Source: Hyphomicrobiales bacterium
GTDB lineage: Bacteria; Pseudomonadota; Alphaproteobacteria; Rhizobiales; Rhizobiaceae
Direction of reading: 5' to 3'
DNA: 64,000 nt
Assembly: GCA_900468625.1 (NCBI GenBank)
Contig: UBUL01000029.1
Coordinates: forward strand, 1 to 64,000
How positions within the stretch are numbered: position 1 is the first letter of the stretch; the number at the start of each line of letters is the position of its first letter. Positions 32,404 to 40,663 of this stretch are shown here, in pieces. Made by a program: the position numbers and the translations under genes. Below the pieces are notes generated by a model. It worked only from the letters and a program-made list of their open reading frames with translations. It did no database searches and was not told the DNA's origin.

Positions 32404-32640
32404 GGCATCACCGATCTGCTGGCCGCCGCACGCCACGAACAGGCGCCGATCGGCAGGGAAATTGGCAAAACTGAAAGACTGCGTCTGACGGACGGGAGCC
32501 TGCGAATTTTCGGGAAGGAATAAGGGAATTCATCGGACCAGTAAAGGTCCGGCGATGCGAGACATTCGGCTCGTCTTCAGTAAGACCAGCCGGTTGGAAG
32601 CGGAAGGAACTGCCAACAAGCAGCCAGAGGGAACCAATCA

Positions 32641-33975
32641 ATGTTTAGCGATTTCATCTCCATCGACACAGCATTCATTCTGAAGAAGGCAGGGATTTTG
32701 GCGGGCGCCGCTTTGGTCGCGTTCGGCACATCCACAGCTGTTTTTGCCGAAACGCTTACGGTCTGGGACGACCACGATTCGGAATCGCGGGCTGCCGTGA
32801 TGACCGAGCTCAACGCCAATTTCCAGAAGGCGCATCCCGACGTTAAGCTTGACCATACCGTACGCGACTTCCAGGATCTCAATCTCACGCTTAAACTCGC
32901 CGTTTCCTCCGGCGATGGCCCCGTAGTCACCAAGGTCAACCAGGGAGCCGGTGCGATGGGTGCGATGGTCAAGGAAAACCTCCTTGTTCCTGTCGATCCC
33001 TACCTCAAGAAATATGGATGGGACAAAAACCAGTCCGATAGTCTTCTGGCGCGAGACCGCTGGTCGAGCAAGGGCGAGTTCGGTGTCGGTGAGACCTACG
33101 GCATTTCGTCGCTCGCAGAGATCGTCGGCCTTTATTACAATGAAAAGGTTTTGAAAGCGGCCGGCGTCGAACTTCCGATCAAGAATTTCGACGATTTCCT
33201 TGCAGCCTTGGACAAGGTCAAGGCGGCAGGCACTGCACCGCTCACGATCGGCACCGCCAAAGGCCACTTGGCGCTTCATATGCTGGCCGGGATCGCCCAA
33301 GCGCATATCGATGCGTCCGATCGAAAGGCGCTCGATGACCTGATCTACGGCCGCGGCGGCACCTGGAATACGCTCGGCAATCTGGAATCGGTCAAGCTCG
33401 TCCAGAAATGGGCAGAAAATGGTTATTTCTTCGATGGTTACCAAGGCATCTCCGGTGACGACGCCGTTCAGCTCTTTGTCGCGGACCAGGGCGCATTTCT
33501 GATCTCAGGGACCTGGTATTTTGGTGAGATGCAGAACAACCCCGACATCCATTTCATGCCGATCCCGGCGCCCGCCGGCATCAAGCATCCGCTTTCGGTT
33601 GGCGGCGTCGATCTTGCCTGGGCGATCACGAGCCTCGCCAAGAATGACAGGATGAAGGATCTTGCCGGCGAATACATCAACTATATGGTTTCCAAGGAGG
33701 CGTCCGTGACCTGGGTCCATGCCGGCTACCTGCCCGCAACGCCGGTCCCGGAAGATGCCGCAGTCAAGGCTTCCCCGCTCCTGAAAGAGGGCATTTCAAT
33801 GTGGAAGTCGCTGAACGACAACAATGCGCTTGGACATTATCCCGATTGGGCAAGTCCAACCATGCTCAAGACCTTTGATGAAAATACGCCTTTGCTGCTT
33901 GCCGGCAAGCAAACGCCCGAAGAGCTCATCGGCAAGCTCGATACGGACTACGCCGCCTATATGAAGGGCAAGTGA
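32641..33975 (+). CDS. sugar ABC transporter substrate-binding protein
   Basis: A 444-residue periplasmic binding protein of the MalE/UgpB-like CUT1 group. It has an unusually long N-terminal leader before a hydrophobic export segment (about 17-36), a mature start near A-E-T-L-T-V-W-D, and family features such as G-L-Y-Y-N-E-K-V, F-D-D-F-L-A-A-L-D-K and an M-Y/W-x-x-G-like G-T-W-Y-F. It binds an oligosaccharide or polyol for the permeases encoded downstream. The ATG has an AGAGGGAA site. A strong intercistronic stem-loop separates it from the permease gene, consistent with higher expression of the binding protein. The sugar is not readable; the neighbouring glycosidase suggests a glucoside or similar. 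Confidence 0.92.
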   Translation: MFSDFISIDTAFILKKAGILAGAALVAFGTSTAVFAETLTVWDDHDSESRAAVMTELNANFQKAHPDVKLDHTVRDFQDLNLTLKLAVSSGDGPVVTKVNQGAGAMGAMVKENLLVPVDPYLKKYGWDKNQSDSLLARDRWSSKGEFGVGETYGISSLAEIVGLYYNEKVLKAAGVELPIKNFDDFLAALDKVKAAGTAPLTIGTAKGHLALHMLAGIAQAHIDASDRKALDDLIYGRGGTWNTLGNLESVKLVQKWAENGYFFDGYQGISGDDAVQLFVADQGAFLISGTWYFGEMQNNPDIHFMPIPAPAGIKHPLSVGGVDLAWAITSLAKNDRMKDLAGEYINYMVSKEASVTWVHAGYLPATPVPEDAAVKASPLLKEGISMWKSLNDNNALGHYPDWASPTMLKTFDENTPLLLAGKQTPEELIGKLDTDYAAYMKGK

Positions 33976-33995
33976 TTGCCTTGGTTTGCAATGAT

Positions 33996-34033
33996 CCCGC
34001 CGCGCTGTCCTCTTGGGGATAGGATGCGGCGGG
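33996..34033 (+). promoter_or_regulatory. intercistronic stem-loop after the sugar-binding protein gene
   Basis: CCCGCCGC at 33996-34003 pairs with GCGGCGGG at 34026-34033. Inside, TCCT (34008-34011) and AGGA (34021-34024) extend the stem. No T-run follows, so this is a stabilising or attenuating hairpin rather than a full terminator. Such structures are common between binding-protein and permease genes and raise the binding-protein mRNA level. Confidence 0.72.
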
Positions 34034-34107
34034 AAGCTGCGGTACGTCTATCCTGATCACGGCCAGAGCGGAAAAATCCGCTGTCCGGCATATTTCTGAG
34101 ATGGTGC

Positions 34108-35004
34108 ATGAAACGCTCGCCACTTGACGCGAAGGCCAGCAGAAATCTCATCTATATTCTGCCCGGCTTGCTGCTTTATTTTGCTCTTGTTCTTGGTCCT
34201 ATTGTCGCGGCAATCGGTATCAGTTTCACCGAATGGGATGGTATCAGCCTTCCAAATTGGGTGGGGGTCGGCAACTTTGCAAAATTGTTCTCGGATGGGA
34301 CTTTTTATGTCGCGCTGAAAAACAACGCTCTTTTTATGGTGTTTTACTGCGTTATCCCGCTTGCCGTCGGCCTCGTACTCGCCGCGATGATCTGGACACT
34401 CAGGCAGCGCGAACAGTTCGCACTGCGGACGCTTTTGTTTCTACCCTATATCATGCCGACCGCCGTGCTTGGCATCATTTGGCATTGGCTTTACAATCCG
34501 GCCTTCGGTCCTATCAACCAGGCGCTGAAGCTGGCTGGGCTGGGTTCGATCGCCTTGCCCTGGCTCGGGGACTTTACCTTTGTTCTGCCGGCGGTCGGCC
34601 TTGTTGCCAGCTGGTATTTCTTCGGTTTCTGCATGGTGTTGTTTCTTTCCGGGATCCAGCGGATAGATCCGTCACTGTTTGAAGCCGCAAAAGTCGATGG
34701 TGCCAGCGGAGGCAGGATTTTCTTCTTCATCACGCTTCCGCTTCTTCTGCCGGAAATACGCATCGCGCTCCTGCTTACCATCATTTCTTCCATCAAGAGC
34801 TTTGATCTGATCTTTACGATGACCAGAGGCGGTCCTGCCAACGCAACCATTGTTCCCAATATCTATATGTACGAACTAGGTTTTCAGCTGAACCGCTATG
34901 GATATGCCTCGGCCGTTGCCATCATAGGCGCCGTGCTGGTCTTTATGATCAACTATGCCGTCCATCGGCTCGTGCGGCCATTGAATGAAGGAAGCACATC
35001 GTGA
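34108..35004 (+). CDS. sugar ABC transporter permease (MalF/UgpA type)
   Basis: A 298-residue inner-membrane protein with six to seven predicted helices and the CUT1 permease EAA loop (E-A-A-K-V-D-G-A-S near residue 191-199, then F-x-x-I-T-L-P-L-L). It forms a heterodimeric channel with the next permease for the sugar delivered by the binding protein at 32641. It overlaps the next gene's GTG by four bases (GTGA). No ATP-binding subunit is encoded in this cluster, so the complex must borrow an ATPase, as known for MsmK/UgpC-type shared ATPases. Confidence 0.93.
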   Translation: MKRSPLDAKASRNLIYILPGLLLYFALVLGPIVAAIGISFTEWDGISLPNWVGVGNFAKLFSDGTFYVALKNNALFMVFYCVIPLAVGLVLAAMIWTLRQREQFALRTLLFLPYIMPTAVLGIIWHWLYNPAFGPINQALKLAGLGSIALPWLGDFTFVLPAVGLVASWYFFGFCMVLFLSGIQRIDPSLFEAAKVDGASGGRIFFFITLPLLLPEIRIALLLTIISSIKSFDLIFTMTRGGPANATIVPNIYMYELGFQLNRYGYASAVAIIGAVLVFMINYAVHRLVRPLNEGSTS

Positions 35005-35834
35005 GCAGGACTTATCGTGGAATAAGCGGCGCACTGCCTTCGCGTATGATTCTTTGGCTGTTTGCAGTTCTAACGGTTGTTCCTTTTGCGCTGCTGCTTC
35101 TTACGTCCCTCAAGAGCCGTGCGGACCTGCTGCAAGGCGCATTCGTATTGCCAGCCTATCCGCATTTCGAGAACTACGCGAATGCATGGATCGACGGCCG
35201 GTTTAACGTCTATTTCCTGAATTCTGTTCTTGTCGTGTTTCCTGTCATAGTGGTCAGCATCATACTTGGAACATTGATGGGCTTCGGCTTTGCGTTCCTG
35301 AGCTTCCCCTTCAGACGCACCATCTTTGCCCTTTTGACCGTCGGCATGATGGTGCCGACAGAAGCCTTCATCATTCCGCTCTATTATGAAATGCGCCATG
35401 TCGGGCTTATCAATACCTACGCGGCGCTGATCCTTCCGCAGATTGCCATGTCGATGCCTTTCGCGACCATGTTCATGGCAAGCGCGATGCAGCAGCTGCC
35501 ATCGGAAATCGTGGAGGCGGCGGTTCTGGATGGGGCATCGAGACGCCATATTTTATTCAAGGTCATTGTACCTCTGACATTGCCGGCAATGTCCACGCTG
35601 GCATTGTTCCTATTTATCTGGACATGGAACGAGTTTCTTATTCCGCTTGTCCTTGTCAACGACGACAACTACCGCACATTGCCGATCGGGATGCTGTTTT
35701 TCCAGGGGCGCTATACAGTTAATACCCCTGTACTGACGGCAGGCGCCGTCATCGTCATCGGCCCGCTCATCCTCGCCTATATGTTCTTTCAGCGGAAACT
35801 CATCACAGGGCTCACAGCCGGAGCGACGAAATGA
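35001..35834 (+). CDS. sugar ABC transporter permease (MalG/UgpE type)
   Basis: A 277-residue six-helix permease with the EAA loop E-A-A-V-L-D-G-A-S (near residue 173-181) followed by a V-P-L-T-L-P segment. It starts at a GTG that overlaps the upstream permease stop (GTGA), with GAAGGAAG eight to ten bases before, so the two are translationally coupled at equal stoichiometry. It is the last gene of the importer operon; the TetR-family gene that follows is convergent. Confidence 0.92.
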   Translation: MSRTYRGISGALPSRMILWLFAVLTVVPFALLLLTSLKSRADLLQGAFVLPAYPHFENYANAWIDGRFNVYFLNSVLVVFPVIVVSIILGTLMGFGFAFLSFPFRRTIFALLTVGMMVPTEAFIIPLYYEMRHVGLINTYAALILPQIAMSMPFATMFMASAMQQLPSEIVEAAVLDGASRRHILFKVIVPLTLPAMSTLALFLFIWTWNEFLIPLVLVNDDNYRTLPIGMLFFQGRYTVNTPVLTAGAVIVIGPLILAYMFFQRKLITGLTAGATK

Positions 35835-35905
35835 TTCGGGATGTGCCGAAGCTTCAGCTGATTTAGAGCCTTTCCGCCATTCTTCGAATCGCGAAGACGC
35901 TCTGG

Positions 35906-36604
35906 TCAATCCGAATGTTTCGGTGCTGGCGCCGTCTGCTCCGATGCGGAAAGCTGGATGAGGCCGCCAAGCGTGAAGCGGAACAACCGATCTGCCAGCT
36001 CCTCATCCGTCGTCGTTTCCCGTCCAAGCGCCGGGATGATCTCGGATACACGCTTTTCAGCCACCAGCAGCATGAAACAGGGCGCCATAGTCGAAAGCGC
36101 CGCCTGAGCGACCAGCGGATTGTCCGGTGTCACGCCGATGATCTGCGCGATGACGCTAAACAGCAATGCCTTCTTCGGCTCTATCTCCTCGCGGCGAAGC
36201 TTGTCGATATGAGGTGTCGGCGCGATCAGCTCACGAACGATCACCTTGGCCGGCCAAGAATTCTCGTTGCCTGTCCGAACGACCTTGACCAGCAGCGTGA
36301 TGAACCGGCGCAGCCTCTCCCTCTGATCGATGTCCGCAGCGACCGTGCGGGCAAGTACGTCGTAGCTCATCAGGCGATGATGGGCTTCTGCCAGAACGTC
36401 TTCGTACAGAGCCTCGACGCCGCCGAAGTGGTAGTTGACCGCCGCCGCATTCGCGCCTGCGCGCAAGGCGATCTCCTTGGCGGTCGCGCGGTCGAAGCCG
36501 AATTCGGCGAAAACGGCGCCGCCGGCTTCGAGCAGGCTCATGCGCGTGGCCGCGCCGTCCTGCCGATCCCGGGACCGCGTCGATCGTCTGTTACCTCTGA
36601 CCAT
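35906..36604 (-). CDS. TetR-family transcriptional regulator, CecR (YbiH)-like
   Basis: A 232-residue regulator from ATG 36604, preceded by AAAGGCGGAG. The N-terminal HTH has V-F-A-E-F-G-F-D-R-A-T-A-K-E-I-A, then G-A-N-A-A-A-V-N-Y-H-F-G, the TetR recognition pattern. The C-terminal part (W-P-A-K-V-I-V-R-E-L-I-A-P-T-P) fits the DUF1956/CecR group. In E. coli, CecR represses the ybhGFSR exporter operon; here the gene is divergent from just such an operon, with an 18-base perfect inverted repeat in between. Ligand unknown; E. coli CecR responds to drugs such as cefoperazone and chloramphenicol. Confidence 0.85.
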   Translation of the reverse strand: MVRGNRRSTRSRDRQDGAATRMSLLEAGGAVFAEFGFDRATAKEIALRAGANAAAVNYHFGGVEALYEDVLAEAHHRLMSYDVLARTVAADIDQRERLRRFITLLVKVVRTGNENSWPAKVIVRELIAPTPHIDKLRREEIEPKKALLFSVIAQIIGVTPDNPLVAQAALSTMAPCFMLLVAEKRVSEIIPALGRETTTDEELADRLFRFTLGGLIQLSASEQTAPAPKHSD

Positions 36605-36622
36605 TGCTCCGCCTTTCATTAA

Positions 36623-36640
36623 TTCAAATATTAATTTGAA
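36623..36640. promoter_or_regulatory. TetR-type operator TTCAAAT-ATTA-ATTTGAA with extra half site
   Basis: Perfect seven-base arms around ATTA, 19 bases upstream of the TetR start, followed at 36641-36647 by another ATTTGAA half site. A TTGACA at 36649-36654 could be the -35 of the exporter operon, placing the repeat over both promoters. Layout and divergence are what an autoregulating TetR repressor needs. Confidence 0.72.
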
Positions 36641-36736
36641 ATTTGAATTTGACAAGTGTTATGATCGCCCTCGGATCGATCTCGGTTATCGTTCGTTTCA
36701 TCAGAGCCGGCTTTTCGTTTGGAGTTCAAACAAGGC

Positions 36737-37747
36737 ATGCAGCGCGTCATCGTCATCCTGGTCCTCTTGTTCGCCGTGGCAGGCGGCGCCTGGTGGTATT
36801 TTCATCGCGACAGCGGTTCGAAGGAACTCGTCCTCTACGGAAATATCGATTTCAGGCAGCTTACCGTCGCCTTCAACGGCAGCGAACGTGTGGCTGAAGT
36901 CCTTGCCGAAGAGGGCGAACAAGTCAAGAAAGGGCAGGTCCTCGGCCGATTGGATACGAGCCGGCTCTTGCCTCAGGTTGCGCAGGCCGAGGCACAGGCG
37001 GCAGGCCAGAGCGCCAATCTCGCCCGCCTCAAGAACGGCAGCCGTCCGGAGGAAATCGCCCAGTCGCGCGCCAATTTGGAATCTGCCAAGGCGGAGGCTG
37101 TCAATGCCCGCGCCCAGTTGGCACGACAGGAAACGCTTGCCCCCAAGGCCGTCGTCAGCCAGCAGGCCCTGGATGAAGCCCGTTCGGCATCTGCCGTCGC
37201 AGACGCCAAGGTCATCGCAAATCAGAAAGCGCTCGATCTGCTCGTCGTGGGTTCGCGCGCAGAAGATATCGAGCAGGCGCAAGCGCAGTTGCAGGCGGCG
37301 CAAGCCAATGTCGCGCTTCTGCACCAACAGCTTGCGGACGCGGAACTGAAGGCCCCCGTCGATGCGATCGTGCAATCCAGGCTTATCGAGCCCGGCGAAA
37401 TGGCTTCCCCCACGCGCGCGGCCTTCTCGCTTGCGACCATCAGTCCGAAATGGGTGCGTGCCTATGTTTCGGAAACACAGCTTGGAATGCTACGTCCCGG
37501 CATGAAGGCTTCGGTCACCGTGGATTCGCTGCCGGGGCGCACGCTCCAGGGATGGATCGGTTTCATTTCTTCCGTTGCCGAGTTCACGCCGAAATCGGTC
37601 GAAACGGAGGAGTTGCGCACAAGCCTCATCTATGAAGTCAGGGTGTTCGTTGACGATCCGGAAAACGTGCTGCGGCTGGGTATGCCGGCAACAGTCAGGC
37701 CGCTTCCGGACGAGCGGATAGCTCCTCCAACCGAGCAGCGGCAATAG
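36737..37747 (+). CDS. HlyD-family periplasmic adaptor protein (YbhG-like)
   Basis: A 336-residue membrane fusion protein: an N-terminal membrane anchor (about residues 4-20), a biotinyl-lipoyl half (G-N-I-D-F-R, then V-K-K-G-Q-V-L-G-R-L-D), a long alpha-helical hairpin rich in Q-A-x-A-x-L repeats (about 75-195), the second lipoyl half (L-K-A-P-V-D-A-I-V) and a beta-barrel end. It should link the ABC-2 exporter encoded downstream to an outer-membrane channel that is not encoded here. The ATG at 36737 is chosen; a TTG at 36719 is in frame. The ATPase gene starts 12 bases after the stop. Confidence 0.9.
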   Translation: MQRVIVILVLLFAVAGGAWWYFHRDSGSKELVLYGNIDFRQLTVAFNGSERVAEVLAEEGEQVKKGQVLGRLDTSRLLPQVAQAEAQAAGQSANLARLKNGSRPEEIAQSRANLESAKAEAVNARAQLARQETLAPKAVVSQQALDEARSASAVADAKVIANQKALDLLVVGSRAEDIEQAQAQLQAAQANVALLHQQLADAELKAPVDAIVQSRLIEPGEMASPTRAAFSLATISPKWVRAYVSETQLGMLRPGMKASVTVDSLPGRTLQGWIGFISSVAEFTPKSVETEELRTSLIYEVRVFVDDPENVLRLGMPATVRPLPDERIAPPTEQRQ

Positions 37748-37759
37748 GACGAGGATGTC

Positions 37760-38803
37760 ATGAGCGGCGATCTCTCGGTGGTGGCAGGCAATATCCGCAA
37801 GACGTTTCGCCGCGATACCGGTGAAACGGTGGAGGCGCTCGCCGATGTTTCCCTCGACGTCCGGAAAGGCGCTCTGACGGCACTCGTCGGCCCGGACGGC
37901 GCAGGCAAGACGACATTGCTGCGTCTGGCATGCGGCCTGATCGCGCCGGACAGCGGCAGTTTGCAGGTGATCGGCGTCGATGTCGGCAAAGAGCCGCAGC
38001 ACGTCCAGGACCGCATCGGCTACATGCCGCAGAAGTTCGGTCTTTATGAAGATCTGAGCGTTCAGGAGAACCTCGATCTCTATGCGGATCTGCACGGCGT
38101 GGCGCAATCCAGGCGCGATGAAACCTATCCACGCCTCTTCGAGATGACCCAGCTCGGCCGTTTCAAGGAAAGGCCGGCCGGAAAATTGTCGGGTGGCATG
38201 AAGCAGAAGCTTGGCCTTGCCTGTACGCTGGTACGGGCGCCCGAACTGCTGCTGCTCGACGAGCCCACCGTCGGCGTCGATCCGTTGTCTCGGCGCGAAC
38301 TCTGGGACATCGTCTTCAAGCTCGTCAGGGAGGATGGGCTTTCCGTCATCGTCGCGACGTCCTATCTCGACGAGGCCGAACGCTGCGAACATGCTGTGCT
38401 CATGCATGCGGGAAAGGTCCTTGCTCAAGGACCGCCTGCCGAAATAACGAAAAAGGCGCAGGGCCGCTGTTTCATGGTCCGCACACCGGAGGGCATGCAG
38501 GCACGATCCCTGCAGGCGCGTCTGTTTGCACTGTCAGGCGTTGTCGATGCCGTCCCTGAGGCTGGCCGCGTCCGAATTGTGCGCAACGCGGATCAGAAGG
38601 ACGAACCGTTGCAGGTAGATGGTACCACGCTTGAGACGGAAAGCGTGGCCGCCCGATTCGAAGATGCCTTCATGATGCTATTCGCTGCCGTTGCCGGAGA
38701 CGCCGAGCGCAGACCGGACAGCCGTCGGCGGATCGCAATGGCGGCGAAACGGTTGTGCAGGTCCGCGACCTCGTTCGCACGTTTGGAGATTTCACGGCCG
38801 TAG
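37760..38803 (+). CDS. ABC exporter ATP-binding protein, first half of a split YbhF-like ATPase
   Basis: A 347-residue product with a complete nucleotide-binding domain in residues 1-235: Walker A G-P-D-G-A-G-K-T, signature L-S-G-G-M-K-Q and Walker B L-L-L-L-D-E-P-T. After about residue 310 (F-E-D-A-F-M-M-L-F) the sequence becomes arginine-rich and unlike the family. That is just where E. coli YbhF continues through a short linker into its second ATPase domain, which here lies in the -1 frame from 38755. The 49-base overlap, family layout and weak second start suggest that one ancestral fused protein has been cut by a one-base indel, or that the frames are joined by frameshifting. The first domain alone may still work. 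Confidence 0.85.
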   Translation: MSGDLSVVAGNIRKTFRRDTGETVEALADVSLDVRKGALTALVGPDGAGKTTLLRLACGLIAPDSGSLQVIGVDVGKEPQHVQDRIGYMPQKFGLYEDLSVQENLDLYADLHGVAQSRRDETYPRLFEMTQLGRFKERPAGKLSGGMKQKLGLACTLVRAPELLLLDEPTVGVDPLSRRELWDIVFKLVREDGLSVIVATSYLDEAERCEHAVLMHAGKVLAQGPPAEITKKAQGRCFMVRTPEGMQARSLQARLFALSGVVDAVPEAGRVRIVRNADQKDEPLQVDGTTLETESVAARFEDAFMMLFAAVAGDAERRPDSRRRIAMAAKRLCRSATSFARLEISRP

Positions 38804-39510
38804 ACCATATCAGCTTCAGTGTCCGCAAGGGCGAGGTCTATGGTCTGCTCGGCCCGAATGGGGCGGGAAAAAGCACGACCTTCCGCATGCTGTGCGGCCT
38901 GCTTCCCGCAAGCGGCGGCACATTGATGGTCGCCGGCGCCGACCTGCTGAAGGCAGGCGCGAAGGCCCGGGAGCGGCTGGGCTATGTCGCGCAGAAGTTT
39001 TCGCTCTACGGTCAGCTCAGCGTCGACGAGAATCTGGAGTTCTTCGCAAGCGCCTACGGGTTGCGCGGCCGGCATCGGAAGGACAGGATCGCCGCTTTGA
39101 AGAACCAGTTCGAGCTGGATCAGTTTTCAAGACTGCCGAGCGGGCAGCTTCCCGGTGGCTTCAAGCAGCGGCTGGCGCTTGCCGCCGCGCTGCTGCATGA
39201 GCCTGACATTCTCTTCCTGGACGAAGCGACCAGCGGCGCCGACCCATTGGCAAGGCGGCAGTTCTGGGGACGGATCACTGCGTTGTCCGAACAGGGTGTG
39301 ACCGTCATCGTGACGACGCATTTCATGGAAGAGGCCGAATATTGCGACCGGATCATCATTCTCGATGCCGGCAGGAGCCTGGCGGAGGGAACACCGGCCG
39401 AAATCCGCGCCCATGCCGGGATGGGCGGCGAGGCGGCGGCGACCATGGAGGAGGCGTTCATCGCGATTGTCGAGAAGGAGCGCCACAGACAGGCGGAGAG
39501 AGCGGCATGA
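38755..39510 (+). CDS. ABC exporter ATP-binding protein, second half of a split YbhF-like ATPase
   Basis: A 251-residue ATPase domain opened by a GTG that lacks a good ribosome-binding site. Walker A G-P-N-G-A-G-K-S-T, signature L-P-G-G-F-K-Q-R (as in the YbhF second half, not LSGGQ) and Walker B I-L-F-L-D-E-A-T, with Ala replacing the usual Pro after D-E. In the same frame upstream of the GTG, codons read N-G-G-E-T-V-V, matching the YbhF linker before its second domain, so the true protein probably starts upstream as a fusion. The stop overlaps the next ATG (ATGA). The partner domain is at 37760. Confidence 0.85.
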   Translation: MQVRDLVRTFGDFTAVDHISFSVRKGEVYGLLGPNGAGKSTTFRMLCGLLPASGGTLMVAGADLLKAGAKARERLGYVAQKFSLYGQLSVDENLEFFASAYGLRGRHRKDRIAALKNQFELDQFSRLPSGQLPGGFKQRLALAAALLHEPDILFLDEATSGADPLARRQFWGRITALSEQGVTVIVTTHFMEEAEYCDRIIILDAGRSLAEGTPAEIRAHAGMGGEAAATMEEAFIAIVEKERHRQAERAA

Positions 39511-40661
39511 ACGAACCCGTCGACAGCTCCCCCGGACGTGGATTGCACACAGCGTTACGGCGCATCCGTGCATTGATCCGCAAAGAGACCTGGCAGCTTC
39601 TGCGCGACCCGAGCAGCATCGCGATCGGGATCGTCATGCCGGTGGCGCTGCTGATTCTGTTCGGATACGGCATCAATCTGGACGTGAAAAACGTTCCCGT
39701 TGCCATCGTCATGGAAGAGAATTCAGCCGAGGCGCGCGGGCTCGCATCGGCCTTCGAGCTCTCCAGCTACTTTTCGCCGAAACCGGTGACGACGATGGCG
39801 GAAGCGGAGAGAATGCTCCGGTCATCCGAGGCCAGGGCAATCCTGCGCATTCCTTCGGATTTCGCGCGCGAAATGGCTTTGAGCAACGGTGAAGTGCAGG
39901 TTGTCGTCAACGGCAGCGATGCCAACACGGCGCGTATTTCGCTGACTTACGCCGAGGCGGCGGTTGGCGTCTGGGCCGCAAAGGAAGCATCCCGCGGAGC
40001 GGCGCCCGCCGGCAGCAGTGTAGCAATCGAATCCCGGCGTTGGTTCAACGAAGCCAATGACAGCAGCTATTTCCTCGTCCCGGGCCTCGTCGTCCTCGTC
40101 ATGACCCTGATCGGCGCGCTCCTGACCGCGCTCGTCATGGCGCGGGAATGGGAACGCGGCACTTTCGAGGCGCTGTTCGTCACGCCCGTCCGCTCGGGGG
40201 AAATCCTGCTCGGCAAGACCGTTCCCTATTTTCTTCTCGGGCTTGCCGGGCTTGCGCTCTGCGTCGTCGGCAGCCGGCTGCTCTTCGGCGTGCCGCTTCG
40301 GGGATCGCTGCTGATCCTCACCTTCGTATCCATGCTCTATCTTCTGGTGGCGCTCGGTCTTGGCCTCGCCATATCCTCCGTCACGAAGAACCAGTTCATC
40401 GCAAGCCAGGTTACCGTTCTCGTCACATTCCTGCCGGCGATGATGCTCTCGGGTTTCATGTTCGATCCGCGGAGCATGCCCTGGGCCGTTCAAATCATCG
40501 CCTACATCTTCCCAGGGCGGTATTTCGTCACCCTCCTGCAGACCCTGTTTCTCGCTGGCAATATCTGGAGCGTCATTCTGCCCAATGCAGCCGTGCTGGC
40601 GGCCATGGCCGCGGCGCTTCTGGCGCTTGCCGTGCGAATGACCCGCAAAAGGATCGCATAG
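39507..40661 (+). CDS. ABC-2 type exporter permease (YbhS-like)
   Basis: A 384-residue protein with one N-terminal helix (I-G-I-V-M-P-V-A-L-L-I-L-F-G-Y-G), a large periplasmic domain of about 150 residues and five C-terminal helices, the ABC2_membrane_3 layout. A-R-E-W-E-R-G-T-F-E near residue 212 is the characteristic E-R-G-T cytosolic loop contacting the ATPase. The ATG overlaps the preceding stop (ATGA), so translation is coupled. It pairs with the next permease to form the exporter; the substrate is likely a toxic compound. Confidence 0.92.
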   Translation: MNEPVDSSPGRGLHTALRRIRALIRKETWQLLRDPSSIAIGIVMPVALLILFGYGINLDVKNVPVAIVMEENSAEARGLASAFELSSYFSPKPVTTMAEAERMLRSSEARAILRIPSDFAREMALSNGEVQVVVNGSDANTARISLTYAEAAVGVWAAKEASRGAAPAGSSVAIESRRWFNEANDSSYFLVPGLVVLVMTLIGALLTALVMAREWERGTFEALFVTPVRSGEILLGKTVPYFLLGLAGLALCVVGSRLLFGVPLRGSLLILTFVSMLYLLVALGLGLAISSVTKNQFIASQVTVLVTFLPAMMLSGFMFDPRSMPWAVQIIAYIFPGRYFVTLLQTLFLAGNIWSVILPNAAVLAAMAAALLALAVRMTRKRIA

Positions 40662-40663
40662 CC

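Noticed and set aside
38700..38755. Programmed -1 frameshift at a canonical slippery heptamer in the YbhF-like gene
   Set aside because: No X-XXY-YYZ heptamer was found in the overlap; a one-base indel is the simpler reading, though not proven.
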